Below the pieces are notes generated by a model. That model made no database searches. It had not been told where the DNA came from and worked only from the letters and a program-made list of their open reading frames with translations. This document shows positions 51,524-61,232 of a DNA stretch of 64,000 bases, piece by piece. How positions within the stretch are numbered: the stretch's first letter is position 1; each line of letters begins with the position of its first letter. The stretch covers positions 1-64,000 of the forward strand of contig JBQCHY010000069.1 in assembly GCA_051954235.1 (NCBI GenBank), in the 5' to 3' direction. Origin of the DNA: 62-47 sp051954235 (GTDB lineage Bacteria > Pseudomonadota > Alphaproteobacteria > Rhizobiales > Xanthobacteraceae). A program made the position numbers and the translations under genes.

Positions 51524-52945
51524 TTAATTCCTTTGGACGACGCACTGGCCACCGGCGGCCTTGAGATTTCCACAGAATTGAACGGCCTGCTCCGACGTGC
51601 CGAACGGCCCCACCATGGCGCGATAATAAACGCCACGCGATCCCAGATCCGCTCGCTTGATTAGCGGGGTACGCGATCCAAACGAGGACGGGAACTTATG
51701 CTGCAACGCCTTGAACGATGCACGTGCATCGGCCTCGCTGCGCTGCGACGACACTTGAACAACGTAGCCGCCCGTTGCAGCGGGAGCTTCCGTCTGAGTC
51801 GGGTTGACCGAGGCAACGCGGCCCGGTGTCGCCTGCGGTGCCAGCGAGAGTGGCGCGTTGGCGCTTGGAGCCGCGGCTGATTGCGGGACGGCGGCACGCG
51901 TGGTCGCCGGCGGCGCGGGCACCGGAGCCGGTGCGGGCGCTCGCTGGGTCACCGGTTCAGCGGCGGTCGCCGTGGCCTCATCCGAGCGCACCATCAGCGT
52001 CTTGATCTTGCGCGGCTCGCCACCGCCGACGGCGGCGGCGCTTCCGCCATTGGCGGCCAGCTTGTTGCCCGGAGCAACGCTGGCGGTCGACGGCGGATTG
52101 GCATTCTGGTTCAGCGGCGGAAATACCACGCGCGGTCCGGACTTGGCGATATCCTTGACGTCGACGGGCTGTTCTTCGCGCGAGACCAGTTTCTCGGTCG
52201 CATTGCCAGCGGCCATCCGATCCTGAATCTGCTTGCCGGCACCATCTGCGGACGCCGACGGCGGCACCACCTTGTTCGGCCCGGCATCGGCCTTGATGAT
52301 CGGAGGCTCCCCGCTGCGCGTCGTGCCGACGAAGGTGCGATAGGCGAATGCAGCGCCGGTGCCTACGACAGCCAGAGCGACAACCGCAGCAACAGTGGCA
52401 AGGCCCTTGCGGCGGGGCTTGCGCTCCTCTTCATCGTCTTCGTAGTCGTCCTGATACGAATAGTCGTCGTGATAACCGGCGTGCTGCTGGCTGCCGTAGG
52501 CCGCATGATCCGCGTCGGCATCCGCAGGGCCGTAAAGCGCGTCATCGTAACGCGACTCGTGATGAGCCTCGGGCTGCACCTGCGGCGACGTATGATAGGT
52601 CGGCTCGGGCAAATGATGCGCGGCGGCGTAGCGCCGAAGCGGATGCACATCCCGGGGAATGGCAGGCTCGGCCGGTTGCTGCTGCTCGGCGTGACGCCGC
52701 ATCCATGGCGGCGGCCCGGCCGCGCGACCGTCGTCAGCCTCATAGTCGGCTTCCGCCGGAGGTGACGGCTGGCGGCGCGGCGAGACGGTTGCCCGCTCCT
52801 GTCCAAAATCTGCATTCGGATCGGCCTGGCCGATCAAGCGGGCGAGTTCGGCAAGCGGATCGCTTTCGACCTTTGCCGACGGACGGTAATCGCGATCCAT
52901 CGTATCTGCCGTTGCGTAAGTGCGTTCGTGATATCGATCAGCCAT
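51524..52945 (-). CDS. SPOR domain-containing membrane protein
   Basis: A 473-residue type II membrane protein: an acidic, Tyr/His/Asp-rich cytoplasmic part (1 to about 190), a membrane helix (VAAVVALAVVGTGAAFAYR), a long Ala/Pro-rich periplasmic linker and a C-terminal SPOR domain (about 395-473) that binds denuded glycan at the division site. The ATG at 52945 (MADRYHERT) is taken as the start; the upstream extension lacks support. Cotranscribed with nagZ and argS by position. Confidence 0.9.
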   Translation of the reverse strand: MADRYHERTYATADTMDRDYRPSAKVESDPLAELARLIGQADPNADFGQERATVSPRRQPSPPAEADYEADDGRAAGPPPWMRRHAEQQQPAEPAIPRDVHPLRRYAAAHHLPEPTYHTSPQVQPEAHHESRYDDALYGPADADADHAAYGSQQHAGYHDDYSYQDDYEDDEEERKPRRKGLATVAAVVALAVVGTGAAFAYRTFVGTTRSGEPPIIKADAGPNKVVPPSASADGAGKQIQDRMAAGNATEKLVSREEQPVDVKDIAKSGPRVVFPPLNQNANPPSTASVAPGNKLAANGGSAAAVGGGEPRKIKTLMVRSDEATATAAEPVTQRAPAPAPVPAPPATTRAAVPQSAAAPSANAPLSLAPQATPGRVASVNPTQTEAPAATGGYVVQVSSQRSEADARASFKALQHKFPSSFGSRTPLIKRADLGSRGVYYRAMVGPFGTSEQAVQFCGNLKAAGGQCVVQRN

Positions 52946-53049
52946 CTGATGTGCATCCCCTTCGGGAAAGCGCCGACCCGTCGTTCTAACGAAACGAACG
53001 CTACCGGATGCCGACCACACACCCCATGCCGCCGACGATCCAACCTACT

Positions 53050-54843
53050 CTATCGCATCTCGACTGGCGCATCGACGCCGAGAACGGCGAGACCGGATGC
53101 CAGAACCGAGACGACGCCCTGAACCAATGCCAGACGCGATAAGGTAAGTTCTGCATCATTATTCATAATGAAGCGTAAATGAGGCGCATCCCGCCCCTTG
53201 GTCCAAAGCGCGTGAAATTCGCTGGCAAGATCATAGAGATAGAAGGCCACCCGATGGGGCTCGTGGGCCAGCGCCGCGGCTTCGAGGGTGCGAGGGTAAA
53301 GGGCAAGCCTGCGAATTAAATCAAGTTCAGCGGGATCGGCCAGCCGACCGAGCTTCGCGGCACGCAGGAACTTAAGCCGCGCGGCGTCATCCTCCGGCAG
53401 ATCAGCAATCACTTCGCGGGCATTGCGGAAGATCGAATGGCCGCGGGCATGGCCGTACTGGACGTAGAAGACAGGGTTGTCCTTCGACTGCTCGATCACC
53501 TTTGCGAGATCAAAATCCAGCACCGCGTCGTTCTTGCGGAACAGCATCATGAAACGCACGGCGTCACAGCCGACCTCGTCGACCACTTCGCGCAGCGTGA
53601 CGAAATCGCCGGCGCGCTTCGACATCTTCACCGGCTCGCCGTTTCGCAACAGCTTCACGAGCTGCACGATCTTGACGTCGAGCGCGGCCTCGTCGTTGGT
53701 GACGGCCTTGATCGCCGCCTGCATCCGCTTGATGTAGCCGCCATGGTCGGCGCCCCAGACGTCGACGAGATCGCGGAAGCCGCGATCGTACTTGGTCTTG
53801 TGATAGGCGATGTCGGACGCGAAGTAGGTATAGCCACCGTTCGACTTCAATAGCGGCCGATCGACATCGTCGCCGTAGGCGGTGGCGCGGAACAGCGTCT
53901 GCTCGCGATCTTCCCAGTCCTCCACCGGCGCGCCCTTCGGCGGCGGCAGACGGCCTTCATAAACATCGCCCTTGGCGCGCAGGAAATCGATGGTTGCGGC
54001 AACACGATCGTCGCCGCCCTCGATCAGCGAACGCTCCGAGAAGAACACCTCATGCGTGATGTTGAGCGCAGCGAGATCCCCGCGGATCATCTCCATCATC
54101 ATGGCGATGGCGGTGGCGCGTACGCCCGGCAACCACTCGGATTCCGATTGTTTGAGCAGCGCGTTGCCATGCTGCTTCGCCAGCGCCTCGCCGACCGGCT
54201 TGAGATAATCGCCGGGATAAAGCCCGTCCGGAATCTCGCCGATGTTTTCGCCGAGCGCTTCACGATAGCGCAGATAGGCGGAGCGCCCCAGCACATCGAC
54301 CTGCGCGCCGGCGTCGTTGATGTAATATTCACGCGTGACGTCATAACCGGCGAAAGCGAGAAGGCTCGCCAGAGCATCGCCGAACACCGCGCCACGACAA
54401 TGGCCGACATGCATCGGCCCCGTCGGGTTTGCGGAGACGTATTCGACGTTGACCTTGTGATCTCCGCCAATGCGGCTGCGGCCATACCGCGAGCCTTCGT
54501 CGAGAATGCTGCCCAGCGCGTCGATCCAGACCGCCGGCCGCAAGGTCATGTTGATGAAGCCGGGACCGGCGACATCGATGGAAGCCACCAGCGGATCGGC
54601 GCGCAGGCCAGCCGCGATCTTCTCGGCCAGATCACGCGGCTTGGCCTTGGCCTCTTTCGCCAGCACCATCGCGGCATTAGTCGCCATGTCGCCATGGGAG
54701 GCGTCCTTCGGCGGCTCCACCACCACACGCGACAGATTGATACCCGCCGGCAATATCCCTTCGGCGATCAGAGCGCGGCAGACTCCCTGCACCCGCGCAA
54801 GCAGATTGGCGAAAGGATGCGGTGCAGAGACTGGATCGGCCAT
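53050..54843 (-). CDS. argS: Arginyl-tRNA synthetase
   Basis: A 597-residue class I synthetase. The HIGH site reads HVGHCRG in PTGPMHVGHCRGAV, and the KMSKS site reads KMSKRAGDFV. The C-terminal DALR anticodon-binding domain is present. Normal length. Start ATG 54843. Confidence 0.96.
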   Translation of the reverse strand: MADPVSAPHPFANLLARVQGVCRALIAEGILPAGINLSRVVVEPPKDASHGDMATNAAMVLAKEAKAKPRDLAEKIAAGLRADPLVASIDVAGPGFINMTLRPAVWIDALGSILDEGSRYGRSRIGGDHKVNVEYVSANPTGPMHVGHCRGAVFGDALASLLAFAGYDVTREYYINDAGAQVDVLGRSAYLRYREALGENIGEIPDGLYPGDYLKPVGEALAKQHGNALLKQSESEWLPGVRATAIAMMMEMIRGDLAALNITHEVFFSERSLIEGGDDRVAATIDFLRAKGDVYEGRLPPPKGAPVEDWEDREQTLFRATAYGDDVDRPLLKSNGGYTYFASDIAYHKTKYDRGFRDLVDVWGADHGGYIKRMQAAIKAVTNDEAALDVKIVQLVKLLRNGEPVKMSKRAGDFVTLREVVDEVGCDAVRFMMLFRKNDAVLDFDLAKVIEQSKDNPVFYVQYGHARGHSIFRNAREVIADLPEDDAARLKFLRAAKLGRLADPAELDLIRRLALYPRTLEAAALAHEPHRVAFYLYDLASEFHALWTKGRDAPHLRFIMNNDAELTLSRLALVQGVVSVLASGLAVLGVDAPVEMR

Positions 54844-54950
54844 TGAATTGCTCAGAGGTTCGAATTTACTAGGACTTGTGATGGGCGGTGCAGCTTCTGG
54901 CCGCGCAAAACGGCAATATCAAGCTAACAATATGAAGCCCTCGGCGCCGC

Positions 54951-56147
54951 CTAACGCAAATCCGGGGTCGAGTCAAAAATCCGCCGATACTCGGTCAGCG
55001 CATAGAGGTCCGTCATTCCGGCGATGTAGTTGCAGACGCGCCGGGCGAAATCGCCGTCCGGCTCCCGCCCACCAGCCGGCAGCCATTCGGCGGGCAAATC
55101 CGAGGGCACGGCCCGGTAGTGCGCGAACAAATCGCTGACCACCCGCTCGGCATCGCCCATCACCCGCATGACACGCGGATGGCGATACATATGCTGTTTC
55201 AGGAAGGCCTTGATCGCGGCCTCTTCCTTGGCAATCTCGGCGGTAAACGTCACCAGCGTGCCGGCGTAATGGCGCACCTCGTCGACGCCGGCGGGCTTCG
55301 CGGCAGCCAGGCGTGTGCGCGTCTCGGTCACCACCGCTCCGATCAGACTTGAAATCAGTTCGCGGATCAGCTCGGCACCGAACCGCGGCTCCGCCAGTCC
55401 CGGATAGCGCGCACTGGTCGCCTCGATCAGGCGCGCCAGCAGCGGCACCGCCTTCAGGTCCGCGATGCTGAACAGTCCGGCGCGTAAGCCATCGTCCATG
55501 TCGTGCGCGTCATAGGCGATATCGTCGGCAACGGCGGCGACCTGGGCTTCCAACGAGGCGAAGCTCCACAATTCGAGATCGTAGACGTGATTGAATTCGG
55601 CGATCCCCACCGGCAGCTTGTGGTTGGCATCGGGACCGCAGCGATCCAGCAACGGGCCGTTGTGCTTGACGATGCCTTCCAGCGTTTCCCAGGTCAGGTT
55701 GAGGCCGTCGAAACTCGGGTAGCGATGCTCCAGCGCCGTCACCACCCGCAATGTCTGCGCGTTGTGATCGAAGCCGCCGTAATCCCTCAGGCAACGGTCC
55801 AGCGCCCGCTCTCCCGCGTGGCCGAACGGCGGGTGGCCAAGATCGTGGGCCAGCGCCAGCGTTTCGGTCAGGTCCTCGTCCAGCCCCAGTTGCCGCGCCA
55901 GCGCGCGGGCGATCTGCGCCACTTCAAGCGAATGGGTCAGCCGGGTGCGGTAATGGTCGCCCTCGTGGAAAACGAAAACCTGGGTCTTATGCTTGAGGCG
56001 GCGGAAGGCGGTGGAATGGATGACGCGGTCGCAATCGCGCCGGAAGGCACTGCGGGTCGCGCTCGGCGGCTCCTCGAACTGCCGTCCCCGGCTGCGAGCC
56101 GGGTCGCAGGCATAAGCCTGCCGGGGAGCAGCCATTCCAACCGACAC
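54951..56147 (-). CDS. dgt: Deoxyguanosinetriphosphate triphosphohydrolase-like protein
   Basis: About 398 residues of the HD-domain dNTPase family, which hydrolyses dNTPs to nucleosides and triphosphate. The metal site is formed by His in RTRLTHSLEVA and the HD pair in ALAHDLGHPPFGH. The DRSRGR-like N-terminal segment (DPARSRGRQF) is conserved. Start is uncertain: GTG 56147 or ATG 56135; the frame stays open to 56216 but would run into the erpA promoter. Divergent from erpA. Confidence 0.9.
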   Translation of the reverse strand: MSVGMAAPRQAYACDPARSRGRQFEEPPSATRSAFRRDCDRVIHSTAFRRLKHKTQVFVFHEGDHYRTRLTHSLEVAQIARALARQLGLDEDLTETLALAHDLGHPPFGHAGERALDRCLRDYGGFDHNAQTLRVVTALEHRYPSFDGLNLTWETLEGIVKHNGPLLDRCGPDANHKLPVGIAEFNHVYDLELWSFASLEAQVAAVADDIAYDAHDMDDGLRAGLFSIADLKAVPLLARLIEATSARYPGLAEPRFGAELIRELISSLIGAVVTETRTRLAAAKPAGVDEVRHYAGTLVTFTAEIAKEEAAIKAFLKQHMYRHPRVMRVMGDAERVVSDLFAHYRAVPSDLPAEWLPAGGREPDGDFARRVCNYIAGMTDLYALTEYRRIFDSTPDLR

Positions 56148-56246
56148 CGTCTTTTTAGCCTCTAAAGTTTGATTCCGCGATCGGTCACACTTAACTATGG
56201 TTTGCAGCATATACAAATAGATGCCTTTGATTCCGGAGCGATATCA

Positions 56247-56579
56247 ATGACGGCCACCAACGTCACCATCAGCGAGCGGGCCGCCCGCCGCATTGGCGAG
56301 ATCCTGAAGACCGAGGGTGACGGCGCGATGCTGCGCATCAGCGTCGAAGGTGGCGGTTGCTCCGGTTTCCAGTACAAATTCGATGTCGAGCGCGCCCGCG
56401 CCGATGGCGACATGGTGATCGCCCGTGACAATGCCGTGGTGCTGGTGGACCCGGCCTCGGCGCCGTTCCTCGCAGGCTCCGAGGTCGATTTCGTCGACGA
56501 CCTGATCGGCGCCTCGTTCCGCGTCAACAATCCGAACGCCACCGCATCGTGCGGCTGCGGCACCAGCTTCTCGGTCTGA
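56247..56579 (+). CDS. erpA: Iron-sulfur cluster insertion protein ErpA
   Basis: A 110-residue A-type Fe-S carrier with the three conserved cysteines in EGGGCSGFQY and the C-terminal SCGCGTSF. Delivers clusters to apoproteins. ATG 56247 is chosen with GGAG eight bases upstream, excluding an in-frame extension that overlaps dgt. The about 100-base gap to dgt must hold both promoters. Confidence 0.94.
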   Translation: MTATNVTISERAARRIGEILKTEGDGAMLRISVEGGGCSGFQYKFDVERARADGDMVIARDNAVVLVDPASAPFLAGSEVDFVDDLIGASFRVNNPNATASCGCGTSFSV

Positions 56580-56675
56580 TCGAAAGCGTCAGCTTCTTCA
56601 CGGTAAAAGGCCGGATGTCTTCCCCTAACGTATGAAAGCAACGATCGCGGCTTCATGCCGACGCGAGTATCGCCT

Positions 56676-59600
56676 TCACTCGGCCGCCGCCGCGTGCGCC
56701 TGCCCCAACTCGGCCTCCTCGAGCTGCGGCTCCAGTTTCCGCTTCAAGCGACGGTCGATACGGTCGAGATAGATGTAAATGACCGGCGTGATGAACAGCG
56801 TCAGAAGCTGCGACACCATCAGGCCGCCGACCACCGCGACGCCAAGCGGCTGACGCAACTCGGCGCCGGCGCCGGTGCCGAGCGCAATCGGCAGAGTGCC
56901 GAAGATCGCGGCGAAGGTCGTCATCATGATCGGACGGAAGCGCAACAGCGCCGCCTCGCGTATGGCATGTTCGGCCGACAATCCGACGCGCCGCCGCTCG
57001 ATAGCGAAGTCGACCATCATGATAGCGTTCTTCTTGACGATGCCGACCAGCATGACGATGCCGATCATCGCGATCACCGACAATTCCATCTTGAACAGCA
57101 TCAGCGTCAGGATCGCACCGATGCCGGCCGACGGCAGGCCCGAGATGATGGTGATCGGATGGATGAAGCTCTCGTAGAGGATGCCGAGAATCACGAAGGC
57201 CGCGAAGATCGCGGCAAGGATCAGGATGCCCTGCCCGCGCAACGAATCCTGAAACACCTGCGCGGTGCCGGAGAAGCCCGTGACGATGGTGACTGGCAGC
57301 CGTGCCTCGCGCTCGATCTCAGTGATCTTGTCCACCGCGTAGCCAAGCGACACGCCCGGCGCGAGATTGAATGAAATCGTCACCGCAGGCTGCTGGCCTT
57401 GATGGTTGATCTGCAACGGCCCCACCGAAGGCACCATGCGCGCGACCGCATCGAGCGGAATGGGACGCCCCTGCGCCGTTTTCACATAGAGCTTGGAGAG
57501 GTCGGCCGGATCGATGCGGAATTCCGGCTTGGCCTCCATGATGATCTTGTAGTCGTTGGACGGCATGTAAATGGTGCCGACCTGACGCGTGCCGTAAGCG
57601 TTGAACAACTCGTTACGGATCTGGCCGACCGAAATTCCGAACACCGCCGCCTTCTCGCGATCGACTTCGATCGTGAGCTGCGGGTTCTTGATGTAGAGAT
57701 CGTTGGTGACGTCGAGCAGGCCCGGCACCTTCGATATCATCTCACTCATCTGCGGTGCCAGCCGATAGAGCGTGTCGGTATCGCCGCTCTGGAGCACATA
57801 TTGGTACTGGCTCTTGGAGATACGGCCGCCGATGTTGAGATTCTGAATGCTCTGGAAAAACGCTTGCAATCCCGGCACCTGCAACGCGGTGCGGCGCAGA
57901 CGCCCAATCACGGTCTGCACGTCATCCCGCTCGCCTTTCGGCTTCAACGAGATGAAGAACCGGCCATAATTGGTTGTCGTGTTAGGGCCGCCGGCTCCCA
58001 CAGTGCTATTGATGTATTCCACCGCCGGATCGGCTTGTAACAATGCGGCTAGCGCCTGTTGTCGCTCCGACATCGCATCATACGATGTGTCGGTTGCGGC
58101 TTCGGTGACACCGATCAGGAAGCCAGTGTCTTCCTGCGGAAAAAAGCCTTTGGGGACGATAATGTAGAGATAGATCGTCCCGGCCAACGTCAGCAGCGTG
58201 ACGCCGAGCATGACGGACTTGTAGGCCAGCACTCGATCGAGCGCCCATTCGTAAGCGCGCAGCCAGCTTGCGAACATCGCTTCGAATGCGCGCAGCACGA
58301 TATTCGGGCGTTTCTCGTGATCGTGCGAACGCAGCACCCGAGCGCACAACATCGGCGTCAAGGTCAGCGAGACAAATCCGGATACCAGAATGGCGACCGC
58401 AACCGTCACCGCAAATTCGCGGAACACGCGACCGACGATGCCGCCCATCAGCAGTACCGGGATGAACACCGCGATCAGTGAGAAGGTGATCGAAATGATG
58501 GTGAAACCGATCTCGCGCGCGCCTTTCAGCGCCGCCTCGAACGGCCGCATTCCCTCCTCGATATGGCGCATGATGTTTTCGAGCATAACAATGGCGTCAT
58601 CTACGACGAATCCCACCGACAGCGTCAGTGCCAGTAGCGTCATGTTGTTGATCGAGAAATCGAACAGATACATCAGCGCGCAAGTGCCGACCAACGAGAT
58701 CGGCACCGCCAGCGCCGGAATGAACGTCGCCGACGCCGAACGCAGGAACAGGAAGATCACCAGGATCACCAGCGCCACGGCGATCAGCAGCGTCTCCTCG
58801 ACGTCCGCGACCGCCTGTCGGATCGAGACCGAGCGATCCATCATGACGTCGACTGACACTGATGGCGGAATTTGCGCCCGCAAGGCCGGCAGCTTGGCGC
58901 GCACGCCGTCCACCACCTCGACGAGGTTGGCGTCGGGCTGCTTCTGGATCGCCAGCACGATGGAACGGTTGCCGTTGAGCCATGTCGCGATCTTGTCGTT
59001 CTCGACGCTGTCATAGATCGAGGCAATCTCGTCGAGCTTCACCGGCGAGCCGTTACGCCACGCAACAATCACCTTGCTGTATTCAGCGGCTTTCGGCATC
59101 TGGCCGGAGGCGACGAGCGCCACGTCTTGCTTCGGGCCGTTGAGGGTTCCAACCGGCGTGCTTGAATTGGCGTTGGTGACCGCCGCGCGCACATCGTCGA
59201 GCGTCAAGCCGCGCGCCGCGGCGGCCTGCGGATCAACCTGCACGCGAACGGCGAACTTCTGACTGCCGTAGATCAACACCTGCGCGACGCCGGGAATCTG
59301 CGACAAGGTCTGCCCGACGGTGATCTCGCCGTATTCGTTCACGGCCGACAGCGGCAGTGTATCCGACGACAGCGACAGATAGATCACGGGATAGTCCGCC
59401 GGGTTCACCTTGCGGAAGCTCGGCGGGATCGTCATCTCGATCGGCAGCCGCCGCTGCGCGATGGTCAACGCCGTCTGCACATCCAGCGACGCAGCATCGA
59501 TATTGCGGTTGAGATCAAACTGGATGGTGATGCTCGACTGGCCTTGCGACGATTGCGACGACATCGACGAGATGCCGGCAATGGTCGAGAGTTGCCGCTC

Positions 59601-59801
59601 GATGATGCCGGCGACCGATGCCGCCATGGTCTCGGCGCTCGCGCCCGGCAAGGTCGCAGTCACCGCAATGGTCGGGAAGTCAACCTTCGGCAGCGCTGAC
59701 ACTGGCAGCAGGCGGAAGCCGAAAATGCCGAACGCGATGATCGACGCCGTCAACAGCGTCGTCAGTACGGGGCGGCGGATACAGAGCTCGGAGAGCGACA
59801 T
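56676..59801 (-). CDS. RND efflux permease (HAE-1 type)
   Basis: A 1041-residue inner-membrane drug/proton antiporter with twelve helices and two large periplasmic loops. The proton-relay Asp pair is in GFVVDDAIVMLENI, and the N-terminus MSLSELCIRRPVLTTLL is typical of MdtB/MdtC-like permeases. The adaptor gene lies three bases upstream and no outer-membrane channel gene is present here, so a channel coded elsewhere is needed. Confidence 0.94.
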   Translation of the reverse strand: MSLSELCIRRPVLTTLLTASIIAFGIFGFRLLPVSALPKVDFPTIAVTATLPGASAETMAASVAGIIERQLSTIAGISSMSSQSSQGQSSITIQFDLNRNIDAASLDVQTALTIAQRRLPIEMTIPPSFRKVNPADYPVIYLSLSSDTLPLSAVNEYGEITVGQTLSQIPGVAQVLIYGSQKFAVRVQVDPQAAAARGLTLDDVRAAVTNANSSTPVGTLNGPKQDVALVASGQMPKAAEYSKVIVAWRNGSPVKLDEIASIYDSVENDKIATWLNGNRSIVLAIQKQPDANLVEVVDGVRAKLPALRAQIPPSVSVDVMMDRSVSIRQAVADVEETLLIAVALVILVIFLFLRSASATFIPALAVPISLVGTCALMYLFDFSINNMTLLALTLSVGFVVDDAIVMLENIMRHIEEGMRPFEAALKGAREIGFTIISITFSLIAVFIPVLLMGGIVGRVFREFAVTVAVAILVSGFVSLTLTPMLCARVLRSHDHEKRPNIVLRAFEAMFASWLRAYEWALDRVLAYKSVMLGVTLLTLAGTIYLYIIVPKGFFPQEDTGFLIGVTEAATDTSYDAMSERQQALAALLQADPAVEYINSTVGAGGPNTTTNYGRFFISLKPKGERDDVQTVIGRLRRTALQVPGLQAFFQSIQNLNIGGRISKSQYQYVLQSGDTDTLYRLAPQMSEMISKVPGLLDVTNDLYIKNPQLTIEVDREKAAVFGISVGQIRNELFNAYGTRQVGTIYMPSNDYKIIMEAKPEFRIDPADLSKLYVKTAQGRPIPLDAVARMVPSVGPLQINHQGQQPAVTISFNLAPGVSLGYAVDKITEIEREARLPVTIVTGFSGTAQVFQDSLRGQGILILAAIFAAFVILGILYESFIHPITIISGLPSAGIGAILTLMLFKMELSVIAMIGIVMLVGIVKKNAIMMVDFAIERRRVGLSAEHAIREAALLRFRPIMMTTFAAIFGTLPIALGTGAGAELRQPLGVAVVGGLMVSQLLTLFITPVIYIYLDRIDRRLKRKLEPQLEEAELGQAHAAAAE

Positions 59802-59804
59802 CCG

Positions 59805-60932
59805 TCAGGCTCCCGCCTTGCGTTCCCGCAACTGGACCAGCGTGCCGTCACGAAGCAGCAATTGACCTTCGACGACGACGTTTTCATCGCCATTCAACCC
59901 ACCGGCGAGAACGGAACTGCCGGACGACGTGCGGGCCACCTTCACCCGCTGCACCTTGGCCTTGCCATCGGCGACAACGAAAACGAAATCGCCGTTCTGG
60001 CTGCGTTGCACGGCTGCCGATGGCACTACGACGGCATTCTCGCGACGAACGATTAGACGCGTGTTGACCAGCGTTCCGGGCCAGAGCGCCTCGCGGCCGT
60101 TGTCCATGATGCCGCGCACTGTCACCATGCCGGTGGTGGCGTCGACGCTGTTCTCGACCATGGCAATCTTGCCCTGCTCGGATGCTTCGCGGCCCGGCAC
60201 CGTGGCGACCACCTGCGCCGAACCAGTTGCCATGGCGTCGCGTAGGTCGCTTAGTACGGCTTGCGGCACAGCGAACGTGACATAGACCGGCGCCATCTGG
60301 TTGATGGTTGCGAGCGGTGCGGTGTCGGCAGGGCGGACGAAATTACCAACCTTCACGGCGGCGGCACTGATGCGGCCGTCGAACGGCGCGCGAATGACGG
60401 TGTAGCTCTTCTGTACCCGCAGATTGTCCAGCGCGGCCTGATCTGCTTTGATGGTTCCAACGAGAATGTCAGCCTGCGTCTTGGCATTGTCGAGATTGAC
60501 CTGGGTGGTCGCACCTTTGCCGATCAATTCGCTGTAACGATTGAGATCGCGCTGGGCACCGGCGAGTTGCGCGCGGTCGCGCGCCAGCGTTCCTTCCGCC
60601 TGCTCGATCTGCGCATCGATCTGCCGCGCGTCCAGCGTGAACAGGAGATCGCCCTGCTTCACGCGCGCGCCATCCTCGAAATGCACGCCGATGATGGTGG
60701 TTTCGATACGCGACTTCAGCGCCACGCTGGAGATCGGCGTCACCGTACCGATCGCCTCGACATCGACGGGAACGGGTTGCTTCACCGCCTTGGCGACTTC
60801 CACGGCGACCTTCCGCGGCGATGCATGCCTGGTCGCGGTCTCGCCGCCGTACCAGGACGTGCGGGTCTGATAGGCGGCAATGCCTCCAGCCGCCAGCAAC
60901 ACCGCCACAACGATCCAACCACGCCTTGCCAT
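59805..60932 (-). CDS. RND efflux periplasmic adaptor
   Basis: A 375-residue membrane-fusion protein with an N-terminal helix (GWIVVAVLLAAGGIAAY), a lipoyl-like half motif (FEDGARVKQGDLLFTLD), an alpha-hairpin (about 110-165), and beta-barrel domains with the matching half-motif PFDGRISAAAVKVGNFV. Pairs with the permease just downstream. Confidence 0.93.
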   Translation of the reverse strand: MARRGWIVVAVLLAAGGIAAYQTRTSWYGGETATRHASPRKVAVEVAKAVKQPVPVDVEAIGTVTPISSVALKSRIETTIIGVHFEDGARVKQGDLLFTLDARQIDAQIEQAEGTLARDRAQLAGAQRDLNRYSELIGKGATTQVNLDNAKTQADILVGTIKADQAALDNLRVQKSYTVIRAPFDGRISAAAVKVGNFVRPADTAPLATINQMAPVYVTFAVPQAVLSDLRDAMATGSAQVVATVPGREASEQGKIAMVENSVDATTGMVTVRGIMDNGREALWPGTLVNTRLIVRRENAVVVPSAAVQRSQNGDFVFVVADGKAKVQRVKVARTSSGSSVLAGGLNGDENVVVEGQLLLRDGTLVQLRERKAGA

Positions 60933-61232
60933 GAATTTCCCGTGCCCGCCACGCCCGAAAAATGGCGCAGCTTCATTTTGCTGGAAGTCCCTGGAATTCT
61001 CATTCCGCCCTAGGGTTTTACCACACCCCTCCGGATCGTGATACGCGACACGACAAAATCCGGGGCATCGCTAGTGACAAGTTCGTCATGTTCCAGCGCC
61101 TTCCAACAGGCATCGGAACCCAAGCCGAGCGCCCGACAAGCAAAGGGGCAATCAACCAATTGGCTGATTGCCCCTTTCCAGGCGTCCCGATGACCTTTCG
61201 GGCTTCATCCCAGAATGGCGACCGTCACGCGG
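60933..61232. other. 300-base intergenic region between porin and efflux genes
   Basis: Both flanking genes are on the minus strand: the porin ends here and the efflux adaptor begins. The porin terminator occupies 61142-61177. The rest must hold the efflux promoter; no regulator gene or clear operator is seen. Confidence 0.5.
61142..61177 (-). terminator. Terminator of the porin gene
   Basis: Perfect 13-base-pair stem (AAAGGGGCAATCA and TGATTGCCCCTTT) with a CCAATTGG palindrome in the loop, about 56 bases after the porin stop codon. The T tract is short. Confidence 0.75.

Noticed and set aside
56148..56216. Upstream extension of dgt to 56216
   Set aside because: It would overlap the promoter region of divergent erpA and adds residues not typical of the family.
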